Shown: one piece after another, positions 19,527 through 28,701 of the stretch
How positions within the stretch are numbered: the stretch's first letter is position 1
Layout of the letters: the number at the start of each line of letters is the position of its first letter
Assembly (NCBI GenBank): GCA_947502355.1
Contig: CANMZP010000006.1
Coordinates: 1 to 64,000 of the forward strand
Source: an uncultured Thalassotalea sp.
GTDB taxonomy: Bacteria; Pseudomonadota; Gammaproteobacteria; Enterobacterales; Alteromonadaceae
DNA length: 64,000 nt
Direction of reading: 5' to 3'
Translations under genes and position numbers: made by a program
Notes under the pieces: generated by a model
Told to the model about the DNA's origin: nothing
Database searches by the model: none
What the model saw: only the letters and a program-made list of their open reading frames with translations

Positions 19527-21089
19527 CTATTTATTCACAACAGCAGTCGCTTGGACTACATCGCCGGTGTCATTACCCCAGGCGTTCCGTTCATAAGTAA
19601 TTACTGCCGCCATCTGTTGTGGCGTTAATTGTGCAGCAAAGCCCATCATGGCGGTGCCTGGCTTGCCTTTTACAACCATATCGATGTGCGCATCAACGGG
19701 TCCTAGAGCAATTGGGCTGCCTTTAAGGGCAGGGAAGGCAGGTGGCATACCTGCACCATTGGCTTGGTGACATGCAAGACAGCTTTTAACATAAACCTCT
19801 TCACCCATAGCCATTAACTCATCCATAGATAAGTCATCAAGGCTTGCTGTTGGCGCTTCGACTTCTGTCGGTGCTGCTGGTGTTGGTGCAGGAGCTGAAT
19901 CTTGCTGTGAAGCAGGCGCTGCCGATGAATCACCTGCGGCGGCATTAACATCACTTGCTTGCACCATATCGCCGGTATTATTATCCCAGGCGTTACGTTC
20001 ATAAGTGACAACGGCAGCAATTTCTTTCAGTGATAGTTGCTTACCATAACCTTGCATACCAGTACCCGCACGACCATTAAAGACAATATTAATGTGGTCA
20101 CTAATTGGGCCTGTTGTCGCCATAGGGCTGCCTTTAAGGGCTGGGAAAGCCGGCGGTAAACCTAAACCTGTTGGTTGGTGACACGCAGCACAGTGTCCGG
20201 TGTAAATTGTTTCACCAAGACTCATTAACTCATCCATCGACATGGAAGCATTTAATGATTGTGCTTCTGCTTTAGCGGCTTCTGCTTTGGCAATTTTCTG
20301 TTCATTAATCCATAGCTCGTAGTCTTGTTCGCTGCGAACATCGACAACAATTGGCATATAACCATGATCTTTACCACATAGCTCGGCACACTGACCGCGA
20401 TAAATACCCGGTTCGTTAACCTTGGTCCAAGCTTCGTTAATAAAACCTGGGTTGGCATCTTGTTTCACTGCAAACGCAGGAACCCACCAAGCATGAATAA
20501 CGTCATCAGAGGTGATTAAGAAGCGGACTTTGCGATTAACCGGAATAACTAACGGCTTATCCACTTCTAACAAGTAATTTGGATTCGCCCACTTTTCACC
20601 AGTATCCCCTTCACGGTTATCAAACTGAGATTTTGGTGTAGAAAGTACACTGTAGAATTCAATATCTTGATCAAAATATTTGTAGTGCCACTTCCATTGT
20701 GAACCGGTAACCTGAATGGTGATATCGGATTGACTATTATCTTCCATTTCTATCAGGGTGGTTGTCGCAGGCCAAGCCATGCCGACAAGGATCACGATTG
20801 GAATAGCGGTCCAAAGTACTTCGACTTTGGTGCTCTCATGGAAGCTGGCCGCTTTAGCGCCTTTGGATTTACGGTGGAATATCATTGACCAGAACATGGC
20901 ACCGAATACGATTATGCCAATAACGGTACAAATCCACATTACCATCATATGCAATTCATAGACATTTTGGCTGACATCCGTCACCCCTTGCGTCAAATTC
21001 AATTGCGAGTCCGCTAAAGCTGGACTGGCCCAAGCTGATAAGGAAAGTAAACCCCCCAACAACAGCCAACCTAGGTTACGTCTTTTCAC
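19527..21089 (-). CDS. coxB: Cytochrome c oxidase subunit II with two C-terminal cytochrome c domains
   Basis: It carries CuA and accepts electrons from cytochrome c. I chose the GTG at 21089, giving VKRRNLGWLLLGGLLSL as signal peptide, because GAGGAG sits seven bases before it. The longer ATG frame from 21161 adds 24 residues without a ribosome site. The 520 residues contain two membrane segments, then the cupredoxin with GQCAELCGKDHGYMP (CuA ligands) near 220-235. Two heme c domains follow at C300AACH and C437LACH. The domains look like an internal duplication: each has PPAFPALKGSP and TYERNAW. An Ala/Pro linker separates them. Most subunit II proteins have no or one such domain. Confidence 0.95.
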   Translation of the reverse strand: MKRRNLGWLLLGGLLSLSAWASPALADSQLNLTQGVTDVSQNVYELHMMVMWICTVIGIIVFGAMFWSMIFHRKSKGAKAASFHESTKVEVLWTAIPIVILVGMAWPATTTLIEMEDNSQSDITIQVTGSQWKWHYKYFDQDIEFYSVLSTPKSQFDNREGDTGEKWANPNYLLEVDKPLVIPVNRKVRFLITSDDVIHAWWVPAFAVKQDANPGFINEAWTKVNEPGIYRGQCAELCGKDHGYMPIVVDVRSEQDYELWINEQKIAKAEAAKAEAQSLNASMSMDELMSLGETIYTGHCAACHQPTGLGLPPAFPALKGSPMATTGPISDHINIVFNGRAGTGMQGYGKQLSLKEIAAVVTYERNAWDNNTGDMVQASDVNAAAGDSSAAPASQQDSAPAPTPAAPTEVEAPTASLDDLSMDELMAMGEEVYVKSCLACHQANGAGMPPAFPALKGSPIALGPVDAHIDMVVKGKPGTAMMGFAAQLTPQQMAAVITYERNAWGNDTGDVVQATAVVNK

Positions 21090-21411
21090 TAAACATCTCC
21101 TCTGCTGATTAAGCATCGAAAATACAGAAAAAAGTGACAGATACATCTCACCGAATGGCATACTCGATGTCTCTAATTTCCGTAATTTATTATTTTTATT
21201 AGTTTACGTACCACAAACCTACATCGAAGGAAGAGCAGGCTTAACGTTATTATTTTTGGTTACTTCGTGTTCTAGAATTACTTAAATTTCGAACAATATC
21301 CAGTGGTTTGTAATAAAAAAGTTAAAAAAGCATTAATAGGTGGTTGTTTTTGGTTGGGCTGATAAGGAGCAAAAGCAGAGCTTTTAAGGTATTGAGAGTA
21401 AAGAATAAATA
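21090..21411 (-). promoter_or_regulatory. Leader and promoter region of the cytochrome oxidase cluster
   Basis: About 320 bases between the coxB start and the lexA terminator. No gene was accepted; the extension of coxB to 21161 has no ribosome site. The transcription start of the whole oxidase cluster must lie here. AT-rich stretches around 21180-21310 are plausible promoter DNA, but I could not settle on a -35/-10 pair. Confidence 0.5.
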
Positions 21412-21444
21412 TAAAAATAGGCCTAATTTAAAAAATTAGGCCTA
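21412..21444 (-). terminator. lexA terminator
   Basis: The stem AGGCCTAATTT/AAATTAGGCCT at 21419-21443 is followed on the minus strand by ATTTTTAT. It lies about 60 bases after the lexA stop and separates lexA from the oxidase cluster. Confidence 0.82.
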
Positions 21445-21505
21445 GTGATTAAATGGTAAAAAAGTTCTTTAATATAGCGACTTGGTATAAACAGACTGCG
21501 TCTAT

Positions 21506-22120
21506 TTACATCCAGTCGGCATTGCGAATAACGCCAACAGCAATGCCTTCAATGTTGAAATGCTGGCTAGCAAGATCGACGACGATCGGAGAAAACTCTT
21601 CATTTTCGGCGTGCAAATACACCACATTACCTTCACGTTTGTAGCGTTTTACTGTTACATCATCTTCGACACGAGCAACCACAACTTGACCATTATGAAT
21701 ATCTTGGGTTTGATGAACGGCAAGCAAATCGCCATCCATTATGCCAATGTCTTTCATACTTTCACCGTTTACTCTAAGTAAGTAATCGGCATTAGGGCGG
21801 AACAAGTTACCATCAATCTTATAATGATCTTCCACATGCTCTTGCGCCAAAATAGGTTCACCGGCGGCAACACGGCCAATTAAAGGCAAACCTTCTTCTT
21901 CAATATGCTCTTCGGCAAGGCGAATACCACGAGAGGTGCCTGGAATGATTTCAATAAAGCCCTTTTTAGCAAGTGCTTTTAAATGCTCCTCGGCGGCATT
22001 CGCCGACTTAAAGCCAAAAAAAGTCGCAATTTCAGCACGCGTTGGTGGCATACCGGTTTCTGCTATCTTTTCCTTAATTAAATCAAATATCTGCTGCTGG
22101 CGCTTGGTTAATGGTCGCAT
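21506..22120 (-). CDS. lexA: SOS repressor LexA
   Basis: Represses DNA-damage response genes and cleaves itself when RecA filaments form. The 204 residues have the N-terminal winged helix ([14 protein letters not shown], then [22 protein letters not shown]). The C-terminal peptidase has the scissile Ala86-Gly87 in GRVAAGEP, the nucleophile Ser121 in [10 protein letters not shown] and Lys158 in VTVKRYK. It is transcribed alone, with its own terminator and two SOS boxes in front, so autoregulation is expected. dinF, often next to lexA, is elsewhere in the window. Confidence 0.97.
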   Translation of the reverse strand: MRPLTKRQQQIFDLIKEKIAETGMPPTRAEIATFFGFKSANAAEEHLKALAKKGFIEIIPGTSRGIRLAEEHIEEEGLPLIGRVAAGEPILAQEHVEDHYKIDGNLFRPNADYLLRVNGESMKDIGIMDGDLLAVHQTQDIHNGQVVVARVEDDVTVKRYKREGNVVYLHAENEEFSPIVVDLASQHFNIEGIAVGVIRNADWM

Positions 22121-22127
22121 GGTAATC

Positions 22128-22143
22128 CTGTTTATTTACACAG
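22128..22143. promoter_or_regulatory. SOS box 2 of lexA
   Basis: CTGT-N8-ACAG (CTGTTTATTTACACAG) sits seven bases upstream of the lexA ATG. The core is perfect, but the spacer departs from the alternating AT consensus, so it is probably the weaker of two sites. Confidence 0.72.
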
Positions 22144-22152
22144 TACAATATA

Positions 22153-22168
22153 CTGTCAGTATATACAG
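22153..22168. promoter_or_regulatory. SOS box 1 of lexA
   Basis: TACTGTCAGTATATACAGCT around 22151-22170 contains a perfect CTGT-N8-ACAG core and is close to the known consensus TACTGTATATATATACAGTA. It overlaps the predicted -10 hexamer of lexA. Confidence 0.92.
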
Positions 22169-22185
22169 CTAAATGCTAAACGCAA
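22158..22185 (-). promoter_or_regulatory. lexA promoter
   Basis: On the minus strand, TTGCGT (22180-22185) and TATACT (22158-22163) are 16 bases apart. The -10 element lies inside SOS box 1, as in a LexA-repressed promoter. Confidence 0.6.
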
Positions 22186-22371
22186 CAAATATATAGGTTT
22201 GAAAATTTTTTTGTGTGAGATGAAGACATAAAGTTAACAATACCAGCAAAGTATTAGACGGCTTTAGGGGCACGGCAACTATCGTGACTACCAGAGCGGT
22301 TATTGTCTATGCAGGCTAAAATTGAAGGCAGGCCAACCTACAATGGTTAGCCTGTGTATTTTGTAAGGTAA

Positions 22372-23559
22372 TTACGCTAGCTGACACGCCGCATTTAGCG
22401 CTTTGTTTTTATCTAGGTAACCACTAAAACGAGTTAAACCTAAAGCGATAAGGACAATAACCGCGCCAATCCAAGGAGTATCCATTAAACTTGCTTGCTC
22501 AACAATCAATCCGCCACCCCAAGAGCCAAGGGCAATACCAATGTTAAAGGCGGCAATGTTGAGTCCTGAGGCAACATCTACAGCATCTGGGGTATATTTT
22601 TCTGCCAATTTAACAACATAAACTTGTAAACCCGGTACATTGCCAAACGCAAATGCACCCCATATTAAAATGGTTAATACGGCGGTGATGGGGTTGAAAG
22701 CGGCGAAATTAAACGTTACTAACACAGCTGCAAGCCCGCTAAAAATAATGGTTAGGGCTTTTATTGGGCCCATTTTATCGGCCATTTTACCACCCCAGAT
22801 ATTACCTACGGCTACCGATACCCCATACACCAACATGATCAAACCAATGGCATTTGAACTAAACCCAGAAACCTGCTCAAGGATGGGGGCTAAAAATGTA
22901 AAGGCTGTAAACGTACCACCGTAACCTAGTGCAGTAATGGCATATACAAGCAATAAACGTGGCTGTGTAAGGACTTTTAATTGTGCTGACAGTTTTGCCG
23001 CAGGTGGTTGCTTTAGGTTATTGGGTACTAACAGTGCGCTACCAATTAAGGCGATTAGACCTAAGATGGCAACCACTAGAAAGGTCGCTTCCCAGCCAAA
23101 TGATTGACCAATGTAGGTACCTAATGGCACACCCGTTACTAAAGCCACGGTTAAACCAGTGAACATAATGGCAATGGCGCTTGCTGCTTTTTCTTTAGCA
23201 ACTAACCCTGTCGCGATTGTTGAGCCGATGGAAAAGAACACCCCATGTGCAAGGCCGGTTAATATACGGGCAACGACTAAGGTGTTGTAACCTGGGGCTT
23301 GCCAAGCAAGTAGATTACCGGCAACAAATAAAGCCATTACAGACAAAAGCACATGCTTTCTGTTCCACTTGCCGGTCAAGGCGGTTAAAACAGGGGCGCC
23401 AATGGCAACACCAAGGGCGTAAAGGCTTACTAATAAACCCGCTGAAGGTAATGATACATTTAAGTCGGCCGCCATCGTTGGAATAAGACCTACAATAACA
23501 AACTCAGTGGTACCGATTGCAAACGCGCTAAGCGTTAATGCAAGTAATGCTAAAGGCAT
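22372..23559 (-). CDS. MFS transporter, AraJ/YdhP-like
   Basis: A 395-residue 12-helix major facilitator similar to the E. coli AraJ/YdhP/NepI group of sugar or drug exporters. Visible signatures are AIGTTEFVIVGLIPTMAADL at residues 14-33, the loop NRKHVLL near 66 and ARILTGLAHGVFFSIGSTIA near 96. The gene is divergent from a LysR regulator 164 bases away, the usual layout for a regulator controlling its neighbour exporter. The substrate is unknown. An imperfect hairpin (AGGCCAACC/GGTTAGCCT) at 22331-22353 may end it. Confidence 0.87.
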   Translation of the reverse strand: MPLALLALTLSAFAIGTTEFVIVGLIPTMAADLNVSLPSAGLLVSLYALGVAIGAPVLTALTGKWNRKHVLLSVMALFVAGNLLAWQAPGYNTLVVARILTGLAHGVFFSIGSTIATGLVAKEKAASAIAIMFTGLTVALVTGVPLGTYIGQSFGWEATFLVVAILGLIALIGSALLVPNNLKQPPAAKLSAQLKVLTQPRLLLVYAITALGYGGTFTAFTFLAPILEQVSGFSSNAIGLIMLVYGVSVAVGNIWGGKMADKMGPIKALTIIFSGLAAVLVTFNFAAFNPITAVLTILIWGAFAFGNVPGLQVYVVKLAEKYTPDAVDVASGLNIAAFNIGIALGSWGGGLIVEQASLMDTPWIGAVIVLIALGLTRFSGYLDKNKALNAACQLA

Positions 23560-23723
23560 AATATTTCTCTCTGTTTAATCTGTTTGTTTACGCGTTCACC
23601 AATATTTGGTGCTGTTGCGCGTTGATGAGTGAATTATGACAAGACTGTTTGTTGTTAAAAATAGTGTCTTTAGCAAATTACTTTTGTTATAAATGATAGT
23701 AATTTTTTGGTTGGAGATTCATT

Positions 23724-24605
23724 GTGCTTACCCGTTCTGATGATTTAGAAATATTACTTAGCGTAGTTGACAGTGGTGGTTTTTCTGCCGCGGCTGATAC
23801 CTTAGATATTCAAGTTGCTAGGGTATCTAGAGCCGTTAATAAAATAGAACAACAGCTTGGTGTGACCATTCTAAACCGAACAACTCGGCGGGTTGAATTA
23901 ACGGAGGAAGGGCGTCATTTTGTGGCGTCGATTCGGGTGAATTTGCAAAACATGCAACAGGCAGAACAAGACTTGATCTCGCAAGGCGAATTACCGAAAG
24001 GGCGTTTGCGTGTTGATGCCGCCAGTCCTTTTGTGTTTCATCAAATAGTCCCTTTGGTAAATGAGTTTCAACAAGCGTACCCCGACATTCAACTTGAGCT
24101 TAGCTCCAACGAAGGGTTTGTTAGCCTATTAGAAAAAAAGACCGATTTGGCGATTCGTATTGGTCAGCTGGAAGACTCGACACTTTATGCAAGATCATTG
24201 GGTAAAAGTCAGTTGTATATTGTCGCCTCCCCAGAATACTTAGCGCGTTGCGGCGTGCCATCCAAAGTACAAGACCTACTAGATCATAGCGCCATCGCAT
24301 TTACGGGACCAAAGATCTTGAATTTATGGCCATTAAAAGGCTTTAAAACCAAAGAGGCTAGTGTAAGTGCAAGTAATGGTGAAACGGTCCGCCAGTTGGC
24401 TTTAGCTGGACATGGTATCGCGTGTTTATCGGGGTTTATGGTAAAGAAAGATTTAGAGCAGGGCAGGTTGGTGTCATTATTGGAAGCGCATAGGCAACCG
24501 AATACGGCGAGGGAGCAGGTAAATGCGGTTTTTTATAAGTCTTCTACGGTGGCAAAGCGGATTTCAGCTTTTATTGATTTTATACAGCCGAAACTTTCAC
24601 TTTAG
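23724..24605 (+). CDS. LysR-family transcriptional regulator 1
   Basis: A 293-residue LysR regulator: the N-terminal winged helix has SGGFSAAADTLDIQVARVSR near residue 17 and LLNRTTRRVELTEEGR-like sequence near 50 (here ILNRTTRRVELTEEG), followed by a substrate-binding domain from about 90 onward. It starts at GTG with TGGAGA nine bases upstream. It is divergent from the AraJ-like exporter, which it probably controls. The inducer is unknown. Just downstream on the opposite strand lies an alcohol dehydrogenase remnant. Confidence 0.9.
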   Translation: MLTRSDDLEILLSVVDSGGFSAAADTLDIQVARVSRAVNKIEQQLGVTILNRTTRRVELTEEGRHFVASIRVNLQNMQQAEQDLISQGELPKGRLRVDAASPFVFHQIVPLVNEFQQAYPDIQLELSSNEGFVSLLEKKTDLAIRIGQLEDSTLYARSLGKSQLYIVASPEYLARCGVPSKVQDLLDHSAIAFTGPKILNLWPLKGFKTKEASVSASNGETVRQLALAGHGIACLSGFMVKKDLEQGRLVSLLEAHRQPNTAREQVNAVFYKSSTVAKRISAFIDFIQPKLSL

Positions 24606-24671
24606 TGGCTATTAATAATAACCACTAAAGCAGAAGTCTGGGTATTACAACAAGCTGTTTAACGATTAATG

Positions 24672-24776
24672 TTAGGCAACATCAACTACGATTTTACCCA
24701 TCCCTTGACCGCTGGCTAAACGTTCATGCGCTTGACCTGTTGTGGTCAAGAAAATCTGGCCACAGCTTTGTATTTT
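24672..24776 (-). pseudogene. C-terminal remnant of a zinc-type alcohol dehydrogenase / quinone reductase
   Basis: Reading the minus strand from 24776 to the stop at 24672 gives 34 codons ending AHERLASGQGMGKIVVDVA. This is the typical C-terminus of MDR-superfamily zinc-binding alcohol dehydrogenases and quinone oxidoreductases. Upstream the frame meets a stop at 24777-24779 and family resemblance is lost. A matching N-terminus on the same strand lies 3.8 kb away at 28606-28701, beyond the sensor kinase gene. The simplest reading is one gene broken by replacement of its middle. Confidence 0.75.
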
Positions 24777-24939
24777 TTAAGGCAAATCCAGTAGGCGAAT
24801 AGAGGTTGTACTATAACGAACTGGTCCCTATTTTTACTGTGCAGTGCGCATTTATTAAATTTAAATAGTTTGAGAATAATACAAACCAAACTTTTGTAGT
24901 ATAGTTTAGATAATACGCATCGAAATTGAGTTTAATTCA

Positions 24940-27900
24940 TTGAAAATAGAAAACTTATTAATCTTTTTATTCATTTTTTCATGCTTACAGCTATCAAGTT
25001 TTTGTCAGGCGCAAGAGACCATAGCAACGCTAGAGCAAAAACTATTAACCGAGCAATTATCGGATAAGCAAAGAATACTTCACCTACTCCACCTTGGCAT
25101 TAAATTACGCCAAACAGACCTCGTAAAAGCCAGGCAAATTAATGAGCAAGCGATGAAGATCGCACTGGACATTAATGATTTGCACTCTATCGCTCGATGT
25201 CGTCAAGCGATAGGTTGGCATGAATATGCTATTAGAGATCTCATTAAGGCCGAACAAGATTTTGACGAAGCGCTCAGAATATTTACTGAATTAGGCGATG
25301 AAAGATTTATAAATAATGTAAAAGGCGCTCTAGCCACTGTTTATAAACGAACGTTTCGCCTGCAAGAAGCATTAGAAATTAACCTGGCATTAGTAAAGGC
25401 TTTTAGTAACAAAGATAAAAACAATGGTGACGAGAAACAAAGGTTAAAGAATTTATCTGCATATCAAACAAATACCGGAAACATCTACTCTGCTTTACAA
25501 GAGTTTGATAACGCGATGACGTACTACCTTGCGGCTAGAGAAAACACCTTGCTTGGTGGGAATAAAAATAGTTTACCGTTAAATGAATTTAACTTAGCAA
25601 GTTTGCAGCACAAATTATTGGACTATGAGAAATCAGAAGCATCGTTTATAAAAGCGGCTGAACTTTATAGCGAAATTAATCAGCCCAGGAGAAGGGCAGA
25701 AGCGTTAGCAGAATTAGGCACGGTGCAACGAAAGATGGGAAAAATTGATACTGCCTTTGCCACATTACAAGAAGCGATTAGCTATTTAGAGAAAACGGAT
25801 GAAATAGAATATCGTTCAATGGCATTAAATGCTCTGGGGCAAATTTACGCCAGTAGAAAACAGTTTAAACAAGCCCTTTCGACATTAGAACATTCACTAG
25901 AAGTAGCACAAAAATCTACCGCGGGAAAAGAAAAACAACGTGTTTTTGCGGCGTATCGTGAGGTGCTAGAGCAAAAAGGCGATTATAAATTAGCGCTTGA
26001 TTATGCCGATAAATTAAAAGCCGAAGAGCAAAAGGCCCTTGAGTCCACCAATAAACGAGAGCTTGGCATTATTGAAGGTAAAGCGCTCGCCAGTGAACAG
26101 AAAAAACAGTTGTTGTTAGCACAACAAAAAGAACGATTTATTCAATATAGCATCATGACGATTATTTTATTGCTGCTGGTTTTTATTGCTTTTTACAGCT
26201 TAACATTGCGCCGTAAAAATCGCATCATTCGACAAGAACGCGAACGTGCCCAAGAATTAGCTATTGCAGCCGACAGTGCTAATGAAGCCAAAAGTAATTT
26301 TTTAGCGCATATGTCTCATGAAATTAGAACGCCCATGAATGCGATTATTGGCATGAGTAACCTCGCGTTAAAAACCTCTTTAGATAACAAACAACGTAAC
26401 TATGTAAGTAAAGCAAACGCCAGCGCCCTGTTATTACTCGGTATTATTAACGATATTTTAGATTTTTCAAAAGTGGAAGCAGGCAAAGTAGAACTCGAAA
26501 ACTCTCCTTTTGCAATGGAAGATATCTTTAAAAACCTAGCGACAATCGCCGTTGTGAAGTCGGAAGATAAAGACATTGAAATTAACTTTAAACTTGAACC
26601 AGAAGTTAATCGAACATTTTTGGGTGACTCGCTCCGGTTAGGCCAAGTGCTCACGAACTTTGTAACCAATGCCATAAAATTCACCCCTGAGGGTGGCGAA
26701 ATTATAGTAAAGGCATCAAACACTCTTGCTTCAAAAGACCAATTGACCATTAAATTTGAAGTGATTGACTCTGGTATTGGTATGACACCGGAGCAGCAAG
26801 GTAAGTTGTTTAAGTCATTTGAACAAGCGGATATATCTACGTCACGCAAATATGGCGGTACAGGCCTTGGCTTGGTAATTGCCAAAAACCTCGTTGAATT
26901 AATGGGCGGAGAAATTATTGTACAAAGCGAAGTGAATGTTGGCAGTCGTTTTTGTTTTTCTGTCGATTTAACCTTAGCACCGCAACATTTACGTGATGAA
27001 GAAGGTGAAAACTTAAGTCATGTTGAGTCGAAACATTTAAGCGATCTTCATGTGCTTGTTGTTGATGATAATGATAACGCCAGAGAAATTATTGCCAGCT
27101 ATTTACACTCATTTGGTTGTACTGTAACTGCGGTTAGCTCAGGAGACGCGGCTATTTCACAGCTGGAAGATAACTCGCAGCCTTGCATCGACCTCGTTTT
27201 AATGGATTATAAAATGCCATTAATGAATGGTATTGAAGCCAGTAAACGCATCCGCTTATCCAATAACATTCAAAAGCAGCCTTATATTATTATGTTATCG
27301 GCATACACGTATGACGCCATTGAGCCAGGCAATGAAGAAGCAAATATTAATGCGCATATCGTGAAACCTATTTGCCCTTCAGATTTAAGCGCAATTATGC
27401 AATCGGTCATGCAAAGTGGTACGCCGATTGACATCCATCAACAAGGCTTATCAGCAAAAGATGCTTCTGAAAATAAGCGTTTAATTGGCGCCAACATATT
27501 ACTGGTAGAAGACAACCTTATTAATCAAGAGTTGGCTGTTGAAATACTTCAACAAGCAGGCATTAATGTGGTGCTTGCCGAAAATGGTAAACAAGCGCTA
27601 GAAGCATTAGAGTCGCAAACGTTTGATGGGGTTTTGATGGACTGCCTGATGCCAGTAATGGACGGGTTTGAAGCGACGAAAGCCATCAGACGCATTCCTG
27701 AATATAAAGATCTTCCGATAATTGCCATGACAGCAAGTGCGCTGAAAAGCGATCAAAATGAGGTGATTTCTATTGGCATGAATGACCATATTAGTAAGCC
27801 GATTGACGTTGATAAAATGTTTGCGACCATGGCTAAGTGGATTAACGTTTCACAGAAGCGGGCAGCTAAGGCTGTTCATAATAAAAGCGAGGCCCCGAAT

Positions 27901-28569
27901 GCTGAATTTACAACTCAGTATAAGGAGCTCAATATACAAGCGGCGTTACCTCGGATGAATAATAATCTGGATTTGTTTGCTCGGTTATTGAAAAGATTTG
28001 CCTTAACTTATGATGGCGTAAAGGAGCAGTTGAGCAGATTAAATAGCGTCGAAGAGCAAGTATTATTCGTACATAGCTTAAAGGGAAATGCGGGAAGTTT
28101 AGGCGCCGAGCGTGTGTTTTTAGCAGCCCAGTCAGTTGAGTTGGCTTACAAAAGTGAGCCAGCGCAAAATATGGAAGAATTAATCCGCGAACTTGATGTG
28201 TCGGTGGCGCTGGTGGTCCAAGCAATTAACCACAATCAGAAAAACCTGAACGATAACAGCAGCGCAGAAGTCAACTCAGGCATCGACTCAGGCATCGACT
28301 CAGACATCGATTCAGGCATTAAAGACAGCAAAGTAGCAGGCTTAAAAGCCTCTTCAACGCGATTTACTTCATCTTTAAATCATGTCATTGCCATGCTTGA
28401 GGAATCCGATACTGAGGTGGTTGAATTGGTCAATACATTATTATCCGAACCACATCCAGCGCATGTTTCGTCATCGTTGAAAGAAATTAGCCAATCAGTT
28501 GATTGTTACGACTTTATCGCAGCTTTAGACATTGCAAAACAGTTGAAAGTTCGGTTATCAGAATCTTAA
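24940..28569 (+). CDS. TPR-containing hybrid sensor histidine kinase with two receiver domains and HPt
   Basis: A 1209-residue membrane sensor. Order: signal peptide (residues 1-24, TTG start), a periplasmic helical TPR-like region (about 30-380), one membrane helix (about 400-423) and the HisKA domain with phospho-acceptor His460 in AHMSHEIRTPMNAI. The ATPase follows with NFVTNAIKFTPEGG and YGGTGLGLVIAKNLV. Receiver 1 has Asp756 in LVLMDYKMP, receiver 2 has Asp901 in GVLMDCLMP, and the HPt has His1045 in VHSLKGNAG. It is therefore a complete internal phosphorelay like BarA or ArcB, with no response regulator gene beside it. The signal and output are unknown. It sits between the two ends of a broken dehydrogenase gene. 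Confidence 0.92.
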   Translation: MKIENLLIFLFIFSCLQLSSFCQAQETIATLEQKLLTEQLSDKQRILHLLHLGIKLRQTDLVKARQINEQAMKIALDINDLHSIARCRQAIGWHEYAIRDLIKAEQDFDEALRIFTELGDERFINNVKGALATVYKRTFRLQEALEINLALVKAFSNKDKNNGDEKQRLKNLSAYQTNTGNIYSALQEFDNAMTYYLAARENTLLGGNKNSLPLNEFNLASLQHKLLDYEKSEASFIKAAELYSEINQPRRRAEALAELGTVQRKMGKIDTAFATLQEAISYLEKTDEIEYRSMALNALGQIYASRKQFKQALSTLEHSLEVAQKSTAGKEKQRVFAAYREVLEQKGDYKLALDYADKLKAEEQKALESTNKRELGIIEGKALASEQKKQLLLAQQKERFIQYSIMTIILLLLVFIAFYSLTLRRKNRIIRQERERAQELAIAADSANEAKSNFLAHMSHEIRTPMNAIIGMSNLALKTSLDNKQRNYVSKANASALLLLGIINDILDFSKVEAGKVELENSPFAMEDIFKNLATIAVVKSEDKDIEINFKLEPEVNRTFLGDSLRLGQVLTNFVTNAIKFTPEGGEIIVKASNTLASKDQLTIKFEVIDSGIGMTPEQQGKLFKSFEQADISTSRKYGGTGLGLVIAKNLVELMGGEIIVQSEVNVGSRFCFSVDLTLAPQHLRDEEGENLSHVESKHLSDLHVLVVDDNDNAREIIASYLHSFGCTVTAVSSGDAAISQLEDNSQPCIDLVLMDYKMPLMNGIEASKRIRLSNNIQKQPYIIMLSAYTYDAIEPGNEEANINAHIVKPICPSDLSAIMQSVMQSGTPIDIHQQGLSAKDASENKRLIGANILLVEDNLINQELAVEILQQAGINVVLAENGKQALEALESQTFDGVLMDCLMPVMDGFEATKAIRRIPEYKDLPIIAMTASALKSDQNEVISIGMNDHISKPIDVDKMFATMAKWINVSQKRAAKAVHNKSEAPNAEFTTQYKELNIQAALPRMNNNLDLFARLLKRFALTYDGVKEQLSRLNSVEEQVLFVHSLKGNAGSLGAERVFLAAQSVELAYKSEPAQNMEELIRELDVSVALVVQAINHNQKNLNDNSSAEVNSGIDSGIDSDIDSGIKDSKVAGLKASSTRFTSSLNHVIAMLEESDTEVVELVNTLLSEPHPAHVSSSLKEISQSVDCYDFIAALDIAKQLKVRLSES
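28276..28320 (+). repeat. 12-bp tandem repeat in the kinase C-terminal linker
   Basis: The unit TCAGGCATCGAC occurs four times in a row, the last copies slightly changed, and encodes SGID-type repeats between the HPt domain and the C-terminal tail. The unit length is a multiple of three, so gain or loss would change linker length without a frameshift. Confidence 0.85.
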
Positions 28570-28605
28570 AACCCTGCGAATTGAATAAAAAGAGTGTTTT
28601 GTTCG

Positions 28606-28701
28606 CTAACCTAGCTTGGGAATTTTCTCGGTAGGCTTTTGGGCATCCGTTAATTCAAATACTTCTAGCGCACCAAAGATGTTTACGATTATGGCCTTCA
28701 T
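28606..28701 (-). pseudogene. N-terminal remnant of a zinc-type alcohol dehydrogenase / quinone reductase
   Basis: On the minus strand an ATG at 28701 opens 31 codons beginning MKAIIVNIFGALEVFELTDA and then hits TAG at 28606-28608. This is the characteristic N-terminus of MDR-superfamily dehydrogenases (MKA-I-V--FG-PEVFEL). It is divergent from the LysR gene at 28801, the common regulator/target layout. The matching C-terminus on the same strand is at 24672-24776. The intervening DNA is taken up by the sensor kinase, so the enzyme is lost. Confidence 0.72.

Noticed and set aside
26400-26885. 161-codon minus-strand open frame inside the sensor kinase
   Set aside because: It is antisense to the conserved HisKA/ATPase domains and is explained by codon bias of the real gene.
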